A stretch of 64,000 nt of DNA. Source: Xaviernesmea oryzae. GTDB taxonomy: Bacteria > Pseudomonadota > Alphaproteobacteria > Rhizobiales > Rhizobiaceae. A program made the position numbers and the translations under genes. This document shows positions 45,355 through 54,229 of the stretch, piece by piece. Position 1 is the first letter of the stretch. The number at the start of each line of letters is the position of its first letter. The notes under the pieces are model-generated. The model was given only the letters and a program-made list of their open reading frames with translations, searched no databases and had not been told where the DNA came from. Location: contig NZ_FOAM01000007.1 in assembly GCF_900109605.1 (NCBI RefSeq), positions 222,193 through 286,192 of the forward strand, in the 5' to 3' direction.

Positions 45355-45825
45355 ATGCCCATAGATCAGCTTGACCGAAAGATCATCCGACTTCTGGAGG
45401 GTGATGCGCGCATGTCCTTTGCCGAACTGGCGGAGGCTGTCGGCCTGTCGAAAACGCCTTGCTGGAAGAGGGTGAAGGCGCTGGAGGAAGCAGGACTGAT
45501 CACCGGCTATCGCACGCTGATCGACGCGGCGGCGCTCGGCTTCGGATTGGAGGCCTTCGTGCAGGTGAGCCTGCAGCCGGAAACCTCGGACGCTTTCGAG
45601 GCGGCCGTGCGTCGACATCCGCTGATCCGCCGCTGTCATGCCACCACCGGCGAGGCGGACTATCTTCTGGAGATCATGGCTGTCAGCATGAGCCAGCTGG
45701 ACGCGTTGCTTCGCCAGGAGATTTCACGCCTGCCTGGCGTGCGCCGAACGGTGACGTCGATGATGACGCGTGCCATCAAACGCGACACCTCCATGGCGGA
45801 AGCCTGCCTGCACGCCGCTATCTAG
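45355..45825 (+). CDS. Lrp/AsnC-family transcriptional regulator
   Basis: A 156-residue feast/famine regulator: N-terminal HTH at about 5-50 ('LDRKIIRLLEGDARMSFAELAEAVGLSKTPCWKRVKALEEAGLITGY') and the C-terminal RAM domain ('LGFGLEAFVQVSLQ...', 'TGEADYLLEIMAVSMSQLDALLRQEI'). RAM domains bind amino acids. Divergent from the tryptophan-dioxygenase-like gene, so it probably activates that gene in response to an aromatic amino acid. The ATG at 45355 is preceded by AAGGGAGA; an in-frame ATG at 45304 is less likely. Confidence 0.92.
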   Translation: MPIDQLDRKIIRLLEGDARMSFAELAEAVGLSKTPCWKRVKALEEAGLITGYRTLIDAAALGFGLEAFVQVSLQPETSDAFEAAVRRHPLIRRCHATTGEADYLLEIMAVSMSQLDALLRQEISRLPGVRRTVTSMMTRAIKRDTSMAEACLHAAI

Positions 45826-45885
45826 AACAGGCCGCAAATGCTCCGGCCTGTCGCCCGCGCGAGCGGCGAGAGGTCAATGTCGGGC

Positions 45886-46626
45886 TCACTCTCGGCGCGA
45901 CCCCGTCGATCTTGCATGACGGTGCGCGCGGTACAGCGTCGAGAGCGACAGGGCAAGCAGCAGTGCTGCGGCCACAAGCATCAGGATGCCGCCGGCGGAT
46001 TCATAAACCAGCACGCCGAAAAAGCCGCCGACGAGGAAGGCGAGGATGGTGTAAACATGCAGCCGGAGCTTGGACATGTTGTCCGCCGGGTCTCCCATCC
46101 CCTCCTTGCCGCGCAGGATATCCATGGCCACGCCGAGTTCGATGCCGATATCCGTGGCCATGCCGGAGACATGGGTGGTCCGCACGCGGGCATCGGAGAT
46201 CCGCGTCACCGTGGCATTCTGCAGACCCATCAAAAAGGCGAGACCGAGAACGAGCAGGGTGGCGCGCGAAGGTGCGGTCATCAGCAGATCGGCCAAGCCA
46301 AGTGGCAGGAGCAGCAGCGCCTCGGCCAGGATGCAATAGGCATAGATGCCGTTGATGCCCCGCCGCCGGCCGACATTGATGATCAGCGAGGAGACGGTTG
46401 CGCCGAGGATAAAGGTGGCCACAATCGCCAGATAGAACAGGCTGGCGGCCATATGGCCCGTTGCAAGCTTGTCGGAGAGCGCGGAAACATTCCCGGTCAT
46501 GTTGGCAGCAAAGAAGCCGACGGCGTAGAAGGCGGCACCGTTCAAGGCGCCCGCGACGCCGGCCAGGCAGCAGGCAAGATGCACATTGATTCGCTCGTTG
46601 CGTGATGCGCCTTGATGGATCAGCAT
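45886..46626 (-). CDS. DUF1275 (YoaK-like) membrane protein
   Basis: A 246-residue integral membrane protein with about six helices and the family phrases 'FFAANMTGNVSALSDKL', 'LMGLQNATVTRISDARVRTTHVSGMATDIG' and 'VGGFFGVLVYES'. DUF1275/YoaK proteins have no proven function; a transport role is often assumed. Monocistronic; a perfect 8-base inverted repeat (ATCCGGCC/GGCCGGAT) lies in its leader at 46670-46690. The tail (HRHARSTGSRRE) is basic. Confidence 0.88.
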   Translation of the reverse strand: MLIHQGASRNERINVHLACCLAGVAGALNGAAFYAVGFFAANMTGNVSALSDKLATGHMAASLFYLAIVATFILGATVSSLIINVGRRRGINGIYAYCILAEALLLLPLGLADLLMTAPSRATLLVLGLAFLMGLQNATVTRISDARVRTTHVSGMATDIGIELGVAMDILRGKEGMGDPADNMSKLRLHVYTILAFLVGGFFGVLVYESAGGILMLVAAALLLALSLSTLYRAHRHARSTGSRRE

Positions 46627-46894
46627 GAGCCGCGACCTTCGATGCGCAAAGCGGGCCGCGGTTTTTCCGATCCGGCCAGCACGGCCGGATGCTGGCGACA
46701 GGGCGCCGTCCGGCTCCTTAAGACATATGGCGCGAAATAGCGCGGCATGGTGTTCAGCTCGTCAGTGATTTCGCGGTGCCGCGTTTCGTCCTTCGCAGAC
46801 TTATGACAGCGCGCCTTTCGGAAGGCCGCCAGCTATCGGCGCAGGATGGGACAATCGGCTTACCTCAGCCTTGCCATGCAGGAAAAACAAAGGG

Positions 46895-47911
46895 TCAACT
46901 GCTGTCGCGTACGATCAGCTCGAAGCCGAGATCGAGCCTTGTATCGGCCGGTTTCTCTCCCTCGATCAGGGCAAGCAGGCGCAAGGCCGCGCAGCGGCCG
47001 ATCTCGGCACGCGGCGTGCGCACGGAGGTCAGCCGTGGCAGGATCTGGTCAGCCCCCGGCAGATCGTTGAAGCCGACAAAGGCGATGGTCTCAGGCACAC
47101 GCACACCCTGTCGCAGCGCCTCGAACGAGGCACCAAAGGCAAGGTCGTCATTGCAGAAGAAGATCGCGTCGATGCCGGGATCGGTTTGGCGCAGCGCGCT
47201 GAACTGTGCTGCGCCAAGGGCGATGGAGGAGGGCTCTGGCGTCATGATCTCAAGAGCCGGCGGAAAGCCAGCCTCGACAAGCGCCCGCTGAAACCCATCG
47301 CGGCGCTGAAGCAAGCGCCGGTCGAGCTGCGCGCCGAAGAATGCAAAGTGTCTGCGGCCGCGCTCGATCAGGTGGCGGGCGACCGCCGCACCAGCCGCTT
47401 CCTGCGAGAAGCCGACCGAGGCGACGTCGGCTGTCTCCGCCAGCTCCATCATGTGGATGCGCGGCAGGCCGCAATCGGCCAAGAGCCGCGCCGAGACCTC
47501 GCTTTGCCCAAAGCCCGTGACGAGAATGCCGCAGGGCTGATAGGCGAGATAGTTGCGGATCAGCCGCTCCTCCTCGGCCTGATCGTAATGATAGTGACCC
47601 ATCAGCGCTTCGAAGCCACGCGCGCTCAGCACCTGCTCGATCATTTCGAACATCTCGATGAAGAGCTGGTTGGTCAAAGCCGGGATCAGCACCATCACAG
47701 AGCGGCTGCGGGCCGAGGCCAGCGTGCGCGCCGCCGGATTGGGCACATAGCCGAGCAATTTCGCGGCTTTCCGTACGCGTTCCACCAGGTCCGGATCGAC
47801 ACTCGGGACGGCCCGGAGCGCCCTTGAGGCCGTGATCGGCGAGACACCCGCCTTCGCCGCGACTTCCGCCAGGGTCGGCAGACCCGTGCCTCTGCTTCGC
47901 ATTTTCGCCAT
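46895..47911 (-). CDS. gntR: LacI-family regulator of gluconate genes (GntR-type)
   Basis: A 338-residue LacI-type repressor: HTH at about 13-33 ('LAEVAAKAGVSPITASRALRAVPSVDP') and a periplasmic-binding-like effector domain ending in 'RLDLGFELIVRDSS'. It is divergent from a gluconokinase gene. A palindrome near its own promoter closely matches the one in front of gntK, so it most likely represses both until gluconate (or a phosphorylated derivative) binds. The start at 47911 follows GGGAGG; a Met 20 residues upstream is less likely. I assign the symbol from this neighbourhood. Confidence 0.9.
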   Translation of the reverse strand: MAKMRSRGTGLPTLAEVAAKAGVSPITASRALRAVPSVDPDLVERVRKAAKLLGYVPNPAARTLASARSRSVMVLIPALTNQLFIEMFEMIEQVLSARGFEALMGHYHYDQAEEERLIRNYLAYQPCGILVTGFGQSEVSARLLADCGLPRIHMMELAETADVASVGFSQEAAGAAVARHLIERGRRHFAFFGAQLDRRLLQRRDGFQRALVEAGFPPALEIMTPEPSSIALGAAQFSALRQTDPGIDAIFFCNDDLAFGASFEALRQGVRVPETIAFVGFNDLPGADQILPRLTSVRTPRAEIGRCAALRLLALIEGEKPADTRLDLGFELIVRDSS

Positions 47912-47950
47912 GACATTGCCTCCCACCTTGCACAACGTAGCACAACCTCG

Positions 47951-47968
47951 TAAGACAGCGCTATCTCG
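47951..47968. promoter_or_regulatory. Gluconate operator (near gntR start)
   Basis: TAAGACAGCGCTATCTCG matches the operator at 48110-48127 in 14 of 18 positions and shares its AGCGCT centre. It lies 40 bases upstream of the gntR start codon and supports autoregulation. Confidence 0.75.
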
Positions 47969-48109
47969 CATGTTGGAGCTGTGCGAGGATTTGGAGGCGC
48001 CGAGATTGGCCTAAGCAAGGTCCAAGCTGGTTGTCCGGACCTCAAGCGGCAAGCCGCCCATTGCCCGCTTGCCAGCGAGGACTGGCAGCGGCGATCTTTT
48101 TGACGAGGC

Positions 48110-48127
48110 TGAGACAGCGCTGTCTCA
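48110..48127. promoter_or_regulatory. Gluconate operator (upstream of gntK)
   Basis: TGAGACAGCGCTGTCTCA is a perfect 18-base palindrome with the CG-centred symmetry typical of LacI-family operators. It lies 16 bases before the gntK start codon, overlapping the site of initiation, which suits repression. Confidence 0.85.
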
Positions 48128-48143
48128 GATTAAGGAGGAGGAG

Positions 48144-48698
48144 ATGACGATGCCAGCTTTGGTGGTGATGGGCGTGGCCGGCTGCGGCAAGAGCAGTGTT
48201 GCGCAAGCCATTGCGGACGCAATCGGCGGCACGCTGATCGAGGGCGACGCCTATCACTCGGACGACAATGTCGCGAAGATGAGCGCTGGCGAGCCGCTGA
48301 CCGATGAGGATCGGGCGGGCTGGCTCGCGCGGCTTGCCGCTTTGCTTGCCGAGGACATTGCGCACGGCCGTGTTCCGGTCCTGGCCTGTTCGGCGCTGAA
48401 GGCACGCTACCGAGATGTGCTGCGCGGCGGCGCACAGGGCCTTGGCTTCGTCTTTCTGGATCTCACCCGTGAAGCCGCAGCCGCCCGCGTGGCGGCGCGG
48501 CCGCATCACTTCATGCCTGCAAGTCTGATCGACAGCCAGTTTGCTGCGCTTGAGCGTCCGTCGGATGAAGCTTGTGTGTTCACCGCCGATGCGACGCTGC
48601 CCATTGCCGACATTGCCGCGCAGGCCGTGCGCTGGATGCAGCAGATGCCCGGTTGGCCGACACAGTCGGCCGACATGCCGAAAGCTTTGAGCGCCTGA
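48144..48698 (+). CDS. gntK: Gluconokinase
   Basis: A 184-residue kinase that phosphorylates gluconate to 6-phosphogluconate for the Entner-Doudoroff or pentose phosphate route. The P-loop is GVAGCGKSS (10-18); 'LIEGDAYHSDDNVAKMSAGEPLTDEDRAGWL' and 'VLACSALKARYRDVLRGG' are gluconokinase hallmarks. The ATG at 48144 is preceded by AAGGAGGAG. It is controlled by the palindrome directly upstream. Start alternatives upstream lack support. Confidence 0.96.
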   Translation: MTMPALVVMGVAGCGKSSVAQAIADAIGGTLIEGDAYHSDDNVAKMSAGEPLTDEDRAGWLARLAALLAEDIAHGRVPVLACSALKARYRDVLRGGAQGLGFVFLDLTREAAAARVAARPHHFMPASLIDSQFAALERPSDEACVFTADATLPIADIAAQAVRWMQQMPGWPTQSADMPKALSA

Positions 48699-48983
48699 CC
48701 TGCAAGGATCTCGGTGCGTCGTGACGGACGCGCCGTAACACCTGTCCGGCAAGAATCCACCTGTGGCCGGAAGACAGTCGCGTCTTAAACCGCATCGGAT
48801 GCTTCATCACCATAAGCGGACGCTCAGCGCGTGCCTGCCTGACTAGCAAGGCGAGGGCTTCGATCGTGTCAGGCAGCCTGCGCACTCCGGTCTCGTTTGT
48901 CACCGTGCCGCGCTTTCGACTTTGATCTTCCGGGAGGCTGGCCCAGTTCTCCCCTTCATCGAGTTTCACCCAGGGAGGGTTCC

Positions 48984-50336
48984 ATGCTCGGAATATCGCG
49001 GGAGGCATATTTGCTTCTCGATGCGGCCGTGACCATTGTCGGCCTCATTCTTCTCATCACCCGTTTCAAGGTGCATCCCTTCATTGCGCTGACCGTGGCC
49101 GCGGGCTTTCTCGGCCTGACCTCGGGCATGGCGACGGAAACGGTGATGAAATCCTTCCAGACCGGCTTTGGCGATGTGCTCGGCTTTGTCGGCATCGTCT
49201 TGGGCCTCGGCACCATGCTGGGCAAGCTGATGGCGGAGTCAGGCGGCGCGGACCAGATCGCCCAGACGCTGATCCGCACCTTCGGACGCGAGCGTGTCCA
49301 CTGGGCGATGATGCTGGCGGCGTTCCTCGTCGGCCTGCCGCTGTTCTTCGAGATCGGTTTCGTCCTTCTCGTGCCGCTGGTCTATATCGTCGCACGCCGC
49401 TCCGGCGTCTCGCTGGTCAAAGTCGGCGTGCCGCTTCTCGCCGGTCTTTCGGTCGTGCATGCGCTGGTGCCGCCGCATCCGGGCCCGCTGCTGGCCATCA
49501 GCGTCTTCGGCGCCGATATCGGCAAGACGATCTTCTACGGCTTGATCGTCGGCCTGCCGACGGCGGCCATTGCCGGCCCGATCTTCGCGTCCTTGATCTC
49601 CAAGCATATTCCCGGCACCGCCTCTCCCGAACTGATGCGCCAGTTCGTGCGTGAGGACGAGGCCGAACACCTTCCGAGCTTCGCCTCCACCATGGGCACG
49701 ATTCTGCTGCCTGTCTTCCTGATGCTGCTAAAGGCGCTGGCGGATATTTCCCTGCCGGATCACCACTCCATTCGCGTCTGGATGGATCTGATCGGCCATC
49801 CGATCACCGCGCTGCTGCTGGCGCTGCTTCTCGGCTTCTACACCTTCGGCACCGCCGTCGGCATGACCAAGGATCGGATGCTTGGCCTTTTGAACGACAG
49901 CCTGACGCCCGTCGCCTCCATCATCCTGATCGTCGGTGCCGGCGGCGGCTTCAAGCAGATGCTGATCGCCAGCGGCGTCGGCGACATCATCGGCAAGATG
50001 GCGGTGCAGGCGCAGCTTTCGCCGATCGTTCTCGCCTGGCTGGTGGCCGCCGTTATCCGCATCGCCACCGGCTCCGCCACGGTTGCGACCATCACGGGCG
50101 CCGGCATCGTCGTGCCCGTGGTCTCGCTCGTGCCCGGCGTCAATCGCGAGCTGCTGGTGCTCGCCACCGGGGCCGGCTCGGTGATCTTCAGCCATGTGAA
50201 CGATGCCGGCTTCTGGCTGGTGAAGCAATATTTCAACATGACGGTCGCCGAAACCTTCAAGACCTGGACCGCACTCGAAACGATCATCTCCGTCGTCGGC
50301 CTGGGCCTCATCCTGCTGCTCGGGACCGTCGTCTGA
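48984..50336 (+). CDS. gntT: Gluconate:H+ symporter (GntP family)
   Basis: A 450-residue membrane protein with about 12-14 helices. The family motifs 'GLSVVHALVPPHPGPL', 'GGADQIAQTLIRTFG' and 'LATGAGSVIFSHVNDAGFWLVKQYF' are present. It imports gluconate or related sugar acids with protons. It follows gntK by 285 bases on the same strand; a weak operator-like repeat (AAGAC...GTCTT at 48771-48786) occurs in the gap. Start set by GGGAGG before MLGISRE. The symbol reflects family and context. Confidence 0.94.
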   Translation: MLGISREAYLLLDAAVTIVGLILLITRFKVHPFIALTVAAGFLGLTSGMATETVMKSFQTGFGDVLGFVGIVLGLGTMLGKLMAESGGADQIAQTLIRTFGRERVHWAMMLAAFLVGLPLFFEIGFVLLVPLVYIVARRSGVSLVKVGVPLLAGLSVVHALVPPHPGPLLAISVFGADIGKTIFYGLIVGLPTAAIAGPIFASLISKHIPGTASPELMRQFVREDEAEHLPSFASTMGTILLPVFLMLLKALADISLPDHHSIRVWMDLIGHPITALLLALLLGFYTFGTAVGMTKDRMLGLLNDSLTPVASIILIVGAGGGFKQMLIASGVGDIIGKMAVQAQLSPIVLAWLVAAVIRIATGSATVATITGAGIVVPVVSLVPGVNRELLVLATGAGSVIFSHVNDAGFWLVKQYFNMTVAETFKTWTALETIISVVGLGLILLLGTVV

Positions 50337-50371
50337 AAGCACGCGGTATCACGGCCGCGGGACGACATAAT

Positions 50372-50400
50372 CTGGCCCGCGCGCCTGTCGCGCGGGCCAG
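50372..50400 (+). terminator. Strong hairpin after the gluconate permease
   Basis: CTGGCCCGCGCG and CGCGCGGGCCAG form a perfect 12-pair stem with a 5-base loop. No T-run follows, so termination may be Rho-assisted, or the hairpin may protect the 3' end. It lies 36 bases after the permease stop. Confidence 0.6.
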
Positions 50401-50528
50401 TGCGCGTTCAAGGCAGGCGTCGCGATTGCCTGACGCTCTGATGCGCCGGTTCCAAAAGCTCTTTGGTTTTTGGATTGCGCTTCCTCCAAAACCTCTGGAA
50501 AGGAAAATCCCTTTCTCGCTCCGCTCTA

Positions 50529-50549
50529 TATCTATTGAAAATATAGATA
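50529..50549. promoter_or_regulatory. AT-rich inverted repeat upstream of the sugar-type ABC operon
   Basis: TATCTAT and ATAGATA (7-base arms, 7-base spacer) form a perfect inverted repeat in the promoter region, 26 bases before the binding-protein start codon. The spacing resembles sites of LysR or GntR-type regulators, but no cognate regulator is encoded nearby. Confidence 0.5.
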
Positions 50550-50575
50550 ATGTGGTTGAACCCTTGGAGGCGAGA

Positions 50576-51583
50576 ATGAGCGGGACGACGATCGGTGGCT
50601 GGTTTCAGCGGCGCGACATTTTGAAATGGTCGGCGGCGGCCGGCGTGGCCGCGGCGGGCACGACGCTGCTCTCCGGCACCATGGCCTTCGCCGAGGAGGG
50701 CTCGCTCAAAGGCAAGCGCATCGGCATCAGCACCGCCGGCACCGATCATTTCTTCGATCTCCAGGCCTATAATGCCCAGATCGACGAGGTGAAGCGCCTG
50801 GGCGGCGAGCCGATCGCGGTGGATGCCGGCCGCAATGACGGCAAGCTGGTGGCGCAGCTGCAGACGCTGATCGCCCAGAAGCCCGACGCGATCGTGCAGT
50901 TGCTCGGCACGGTTTCGGTCATTGACCCCTGGCTGAAGAAGGCGCACGATGCGGGGATCCCTGTGCTGACCATCGATGTCGGCTCCAGCCATTCGCTGAA
51001 CAATTCCACCTCGGACAATTGGGGCATCGGCAAGGATCTGGCGCTGCAGCTCGTGTCCGATATCGGCGGCGAAGGCAATATCGTTGTCTTCAACGGCTTT
51101 TACGGCGTCACCCCCTGCGCCATCCGCTATGACCAGCTGGTCAATGTCGTCAAATACTATCCGAAGGTGAAGATCCTGCAGCCCGAACTGCGCGATGTCA
51201 TCCCCAACACCGTGCAGGATGCCTTCTCCCAGATCACCGCCATTCTCAACAAATATCCCGAGAAGGGCTCGATCAAGGCCATCTGGTCGGCCTGGGACGT
51301 GCCACAGCTCGGCGCCACGCAGGCGCTCGTCGCTGCCGGCCGGACAGAAATCAAGACCTATGGCGTCGATGGTAGCCCGGAAGTGCTGCAGCTAGTGGCC
51401 GATGCCAACTCGCCGGCCGCAGCCGATGTGGCGCAGCAGCCGGCCGAACTCGGCCGCACCGCCATCCGCAACGTCGCCAAGCTGCTCGCCGGCCAGACCT
51501 TGCCGCGTGAAAGCTACGTGCCCGCGCTGATCGCCAACAAGGCCAATGTCGGCGAGGTCACGAAGAAGCTCGGCATCGGCTGA
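50576..51583 (+). CDS. Sugar-type ABC transporter substrate-binding protein (Tat-exported)
   Basis: A 335-residue periplasmic-binding protein of the type I sugar/autoinducer class. The N-terminus has a twin-arginine signal ('FQRRDILKWSAAAGVAAAGTTLLSG', Ala-Phe-Ala cleavage). The mature protein shows 'KRIGISTAGTDHFFDLQAYNAQIDEVKRLGGEP' and 'KPDAIVQLLGTVSVIDPWLKKAHDAGIPVLTIDV', the rbsB-like signature. Tat export of such a protein is unusual and may reflect a cofactor or fast folding. It heads the four-gene transporter set; start set by TTGGAGG before MSGTTIGG. Confidence 0.9.
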   Translation: MSGTTIGGWFQRRDILKWSAAAGVAAAGTTLLSGTMAFAEEGSLKGKRIGISTAGTDHFFDLQAYNAQIDEVKRLGGEPIAVDAGRNDGKLVAQLQTLIAQKPDAIVQLLGTVSVIDPWLKKAHDAGIPVLTIDVGSSHSLNNSTSDNWGIGKDLALQLVSDIGGEGNIVVFNGFYGVTPCAIRYDQLVNVVKYYPKVKILQPELRDVIPNTVQDAFSQITAILNKYPEKGSIKAIWSAWDVPQLGATQALVAAGRTEIKTYGVDGSPEVLQLVADANSPAAADVAQQPAELGRTAIRNVAKLLAGQTLPRESYVPALIANKANVGEVTKKLGIG

Positions 51584-51674
51584 TCCTCCCCAGGCCGATG
51601 CGTCAAGACCGCGGTGGCCTCAGCGTGAAGCGCGCCCGCCGCGGTCCATTATTCCACTCTTCCGGCGACCTCTC

Positions 51675-53204
51675 ATGATCCAGCAATCGACCCAGCCCAT
51701 TATCCATTTCCAGGGGATCGAGAAAAGTTTCGGCGGCGCCAAGGCGCTTTCGGATGTGTCGCTGACTGTGCATCGGGGCACGGTTCATGGCCTCGTCGGC
51801 CAGAATGGCGCGGGAAAATCCACCCTAATCAAGCTTCTGGCGGGGCTGCATCGCCCTGACGCCGGCCAAGTCGAGATCGACGGCGAGGCCTACGATCATT
51901 TGACGCCGCATCTGGTGGAAAGCCTCGGCATTCACTTCATCCATCAAGACCGGCTGCTGGTGCCGAGCTTCACGGTGGGCGAAGCGCTGTTTCTAGGGCG
52001 CGAGCCGCGCATCCCCGGCACGCCGTTTCTCGACCGCCGCCAGATGCAGCGTCGCGCACAGGAGGTGCTGCAGCGCTATTTCGGGCTGAGCCTGCCCAAT
52101 TCGGCGCTGATCAGCCAGCTCTCCACGGCCGAGAAGCAGATCGTCCAGATTACACGCGCGCTGCTCGACCGCCCAAAAATCCTGGTGTTCGACGAGCCGA
52201 CGGCGGCTCTGGTCAAGCGCGAGGCCGATTTGCTCTTCACGCTGATCCGCCGCTTGCGCGATGAGGGCATCACCATTCTCTATATTTCCCATTATCTGCA
52301 GGAGATCGAGGCGCTCTGCGACGTCGTCACGGTTTTGCGCAATGGCCGCCACGTGGCGACGAAGCCGATTGCCGAAACCTCGGCGGCCGAAATCGCCGGG
52401 CTGATGGTCAATCGCGATATTGGCGACCTCTTTCCGATCCGGGAAAAGAGCCCGGGTGCGGCGCTGCTTACAGTCGAAGGGCTGAGCGCGACGGGACGTT
52501 ATCGCAATGTCGGCTTTACCCTCTACCGGGGCGAGGTGCTGGGCCTGACCGGTCTCCTCGGCTCGGGCGCCAAGGATGTGCTGCGCACGCTGTTTGGTCT
52601 GGAGACGGCGGAGGAGGGCACTGTCACCGTCGCGGAGCAGGCGCCGTGGCGGGCAAGCCCGGTGCAGGCGGCGCGCCGCAAGCTTGCGCTTGTGCCGGAG
52701 GATCGTCGCCGCCACGGCGTGGCGCTGGATCTTTCCGTCAGCGAAAACACCACACTGGCTAGCCTCCCGCGCTTCACCCGCCTGGGCCTGGTCGACCGGG
52801 CGAGCGAGGCGGCCGAGGCGGACCGGCTGATCACCCGCCTGCAGATCAAGACGGCGGGACGCGAAGCGCTCCTGCGCACGCTGTCCGGCGGTAACCAGCA
52901 GAAGGTGGCGATCGCCAAGTGGCTGAGCCGGCACTCCGATATCTATCTGCTGGATGAGCCCACGGTGGGCGTCGACATCGCCGCCAAGGTGGAGATCTAT
53001 GCCCTGATTGCCGAACTGGCGGAAAAGGGGGCCGGCATCATCGTTCTCTCTTCCGACCTGCCGGAACTGATCGGGTTGACCGACCGCATTCTCATCTTCT
53101 TCCGGGGCGAGATCGCGCGCGAGGTGGTGTCGGACACCATCACCGAAGACGCGCTGCTGGCCGAAGTGACCGGATCCTCGGAGGCCACCCGCTATGTTGG
53201 TTGA
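51675..53204 (+). CDS. Sugar-type ABC transporter ATP-binding protein (RbsA-like, two ABC domains)
   Basis: A 509-residue protein with two fused ATPase domains. The first has Walker A GQNGAGKST and 'QLSTAEKQIVQITRALLDRPKILVFDEPTAALVKRE'; the second has a degenerate Walker A (GLLGSGAKD) and the signature LSGGNQQKVAIAKWLSRHSDIYLLDEPTVGVD, as in RbsA/XylG/MglA. No strong Shine-Dalgarno precedes the ATG of MIQQSTQP, but the upstream frame is not conserved. It overlaps the next permease gene by 11 bases. Confidence 0.94.
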   Translation: MIQQSTQPIIHFQGIEKSFGGAKALSDVSLTVHRGTVHGLVGQNGAGKSTLIKLLAGLHRPDAGQVEIDGEAYDHLTPHLVESLGIHFIHQDRLLVPSFTVGEALFLGREPRIPGTPFLDRRQMQRRAQEVLQRYFGLSLPNSALISQLSTAEKQIVQITRALLDRPKILVFDEPTAALVKREADLLFTLIRRLRDEGITILYISHYLQEIEALCDVVTVLRNGRHVATKPIAETSAAEIAGLMVNRDIGDLFPIREKSPGAALLTVEGLSATGRYRNVGFTLYRGEVLGLTGLLGSGAKDVLRTLFGLETAEEGTVTVAEQAPWRASPVQAARRKLALVPEDRRRHGVALDLSVSENTTLASLPRFTRLGLVDRASEAAEADRLITRLQIKTAGREALLRTLSGGNQQKVAIAKWLSRHSDIYLLDEPTVGVDIAAKVEIYALIAELAEKGAGIIVLSSDLPELIGLTDRILIFFRGEIAREVVSDTITEDALLAEVTGSSEATRYVG

Positions 53205-54225
53205 TACCGCCCTTCTCGTTCCCGCATCGGCGCGGGCGGACACGCCGTCTCCCCAAAAGACCACGGTCTCGCAGGGCTTGGCAGGCATCGCCCTGCGCGG
53301 CGGCGCGCTCGCTGTTTTCGTAACGGTGTTCGTCCTCTTTGCGTTTGCGTCGCCGATCTTCCTGACGCCCTTCAATCTCGGAAACATTCTCGCGCAGTCG
53401 GCGATTTCAGGCGTTCTGGCCATCGGCCTGACGGTGGTGATCATCGCCGGCGGTGGCAATGTCGTCAGCGGCGGCATCGATCTGTCGCTTGCCGCGAATA
53501 TGGGCCTGAGCGCTGCCGTCTATGCGGCGCTGTCGCAGGCTGGGCAGGTCGATGGCGTCGCGGTCCTCGCGGCTCTTGGCACAGGCCTTGCCATTGGCGC
53601 GGTCAATGCGCTTGCCGTGACCTGGGCGCGCATCGTGCCGCTGCTTGCGACGCTGGCGGTGATGAACGTCGTCGGCGGGCTGGAACTGGTTCTGACCCAG
53701 AATACGGTCATCCCCGCCATCACCCCGCTTCTGGAAAGCTTGTCCGGCTCCGGGCCCTTCGGCATCCCCGCTCTGGCTTATGTCCTGCTCGGCTTCGCGC
53801 TGATCACCGCGGTCGTGGTGCAGGCCACGCCTCTGGGACTGCGGCTCTATGCCGTCGGCGAATTTCCCGAGGCCGCGCGCGCGTCCGGCTTGGCGCTGAA
53901 GCGGTTCATCGCCGGTTCCTTCCTGTTCAGCGGGCTTTCCGGCGGTATCGCCGGCATTCTCTCGGCCGCCTATCTCTCGGGCTCGACCACAGGGGCCGGC
54001 GAATTGCTGCTGCCGGTCGTCGTCACCGCGCTGCTCGGCCAGGTCTTCTCCCGCCGCCTGGTGCCGACGATCACCGGCACGCTGCTCTCGGCGCTGTTCG
54101 TCGGCGTCCTGATCAATGGCTTTCAGCTGCTCAACCTGTCTAGCACGCTGGTCAGCGGCATTCAGGGGCTTTTGATCCTGCTTGTCGTCTCCGCCACCAC
54201 GCTGCTGCGCCCGAAGGAGGGCTGA
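53194..54225 (+). CDS. Sugar-type ABC transporter permease 1 (RbsC-like)
   Basis: A 343-residue inner-membrane permease with about nine helices and the family phrase 'NVVSGGIDLSLAANMGLSAAVYAALS' followed by 'WARIVPLLATLAVMNVVGG'. N-terminal residues 1-30 are polar. It probably pairs with the second permease as a heterodimer. It overlaps the ATPase gene by 11 bases. Confidence 0.93.
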   Translation: MLVDTALLVPASARADTPSPQKTTVSQGLAGIALRGGALAVFVTVFVLFAFASPIFLTPFNLGNILAQSAISGVLAIGLTVVIIAGGGNVVSGGIDLSLAANMGLSAAVYAALSQAGQVDGVAVLAALGTGLAIGAVNALAVTWARIVPLLATLAVMNVVGGLELVLTQNTVIPAITPLLESLSGSGPFGIPALAYVLLGFALITAVVVQATPLGLRLYAVGEFPEAARASGLALKRFIAGSFLFSGLSGGIAGILSAAYLSGSTTGAGELLLPVVVTALLGQVFSRRLVPTITGTLLSALFVGVLINGFQLLNLSSTLVSGIQGLLILLVVSATTLLRPKEG

Positions 54226-54229
54226 TCCG

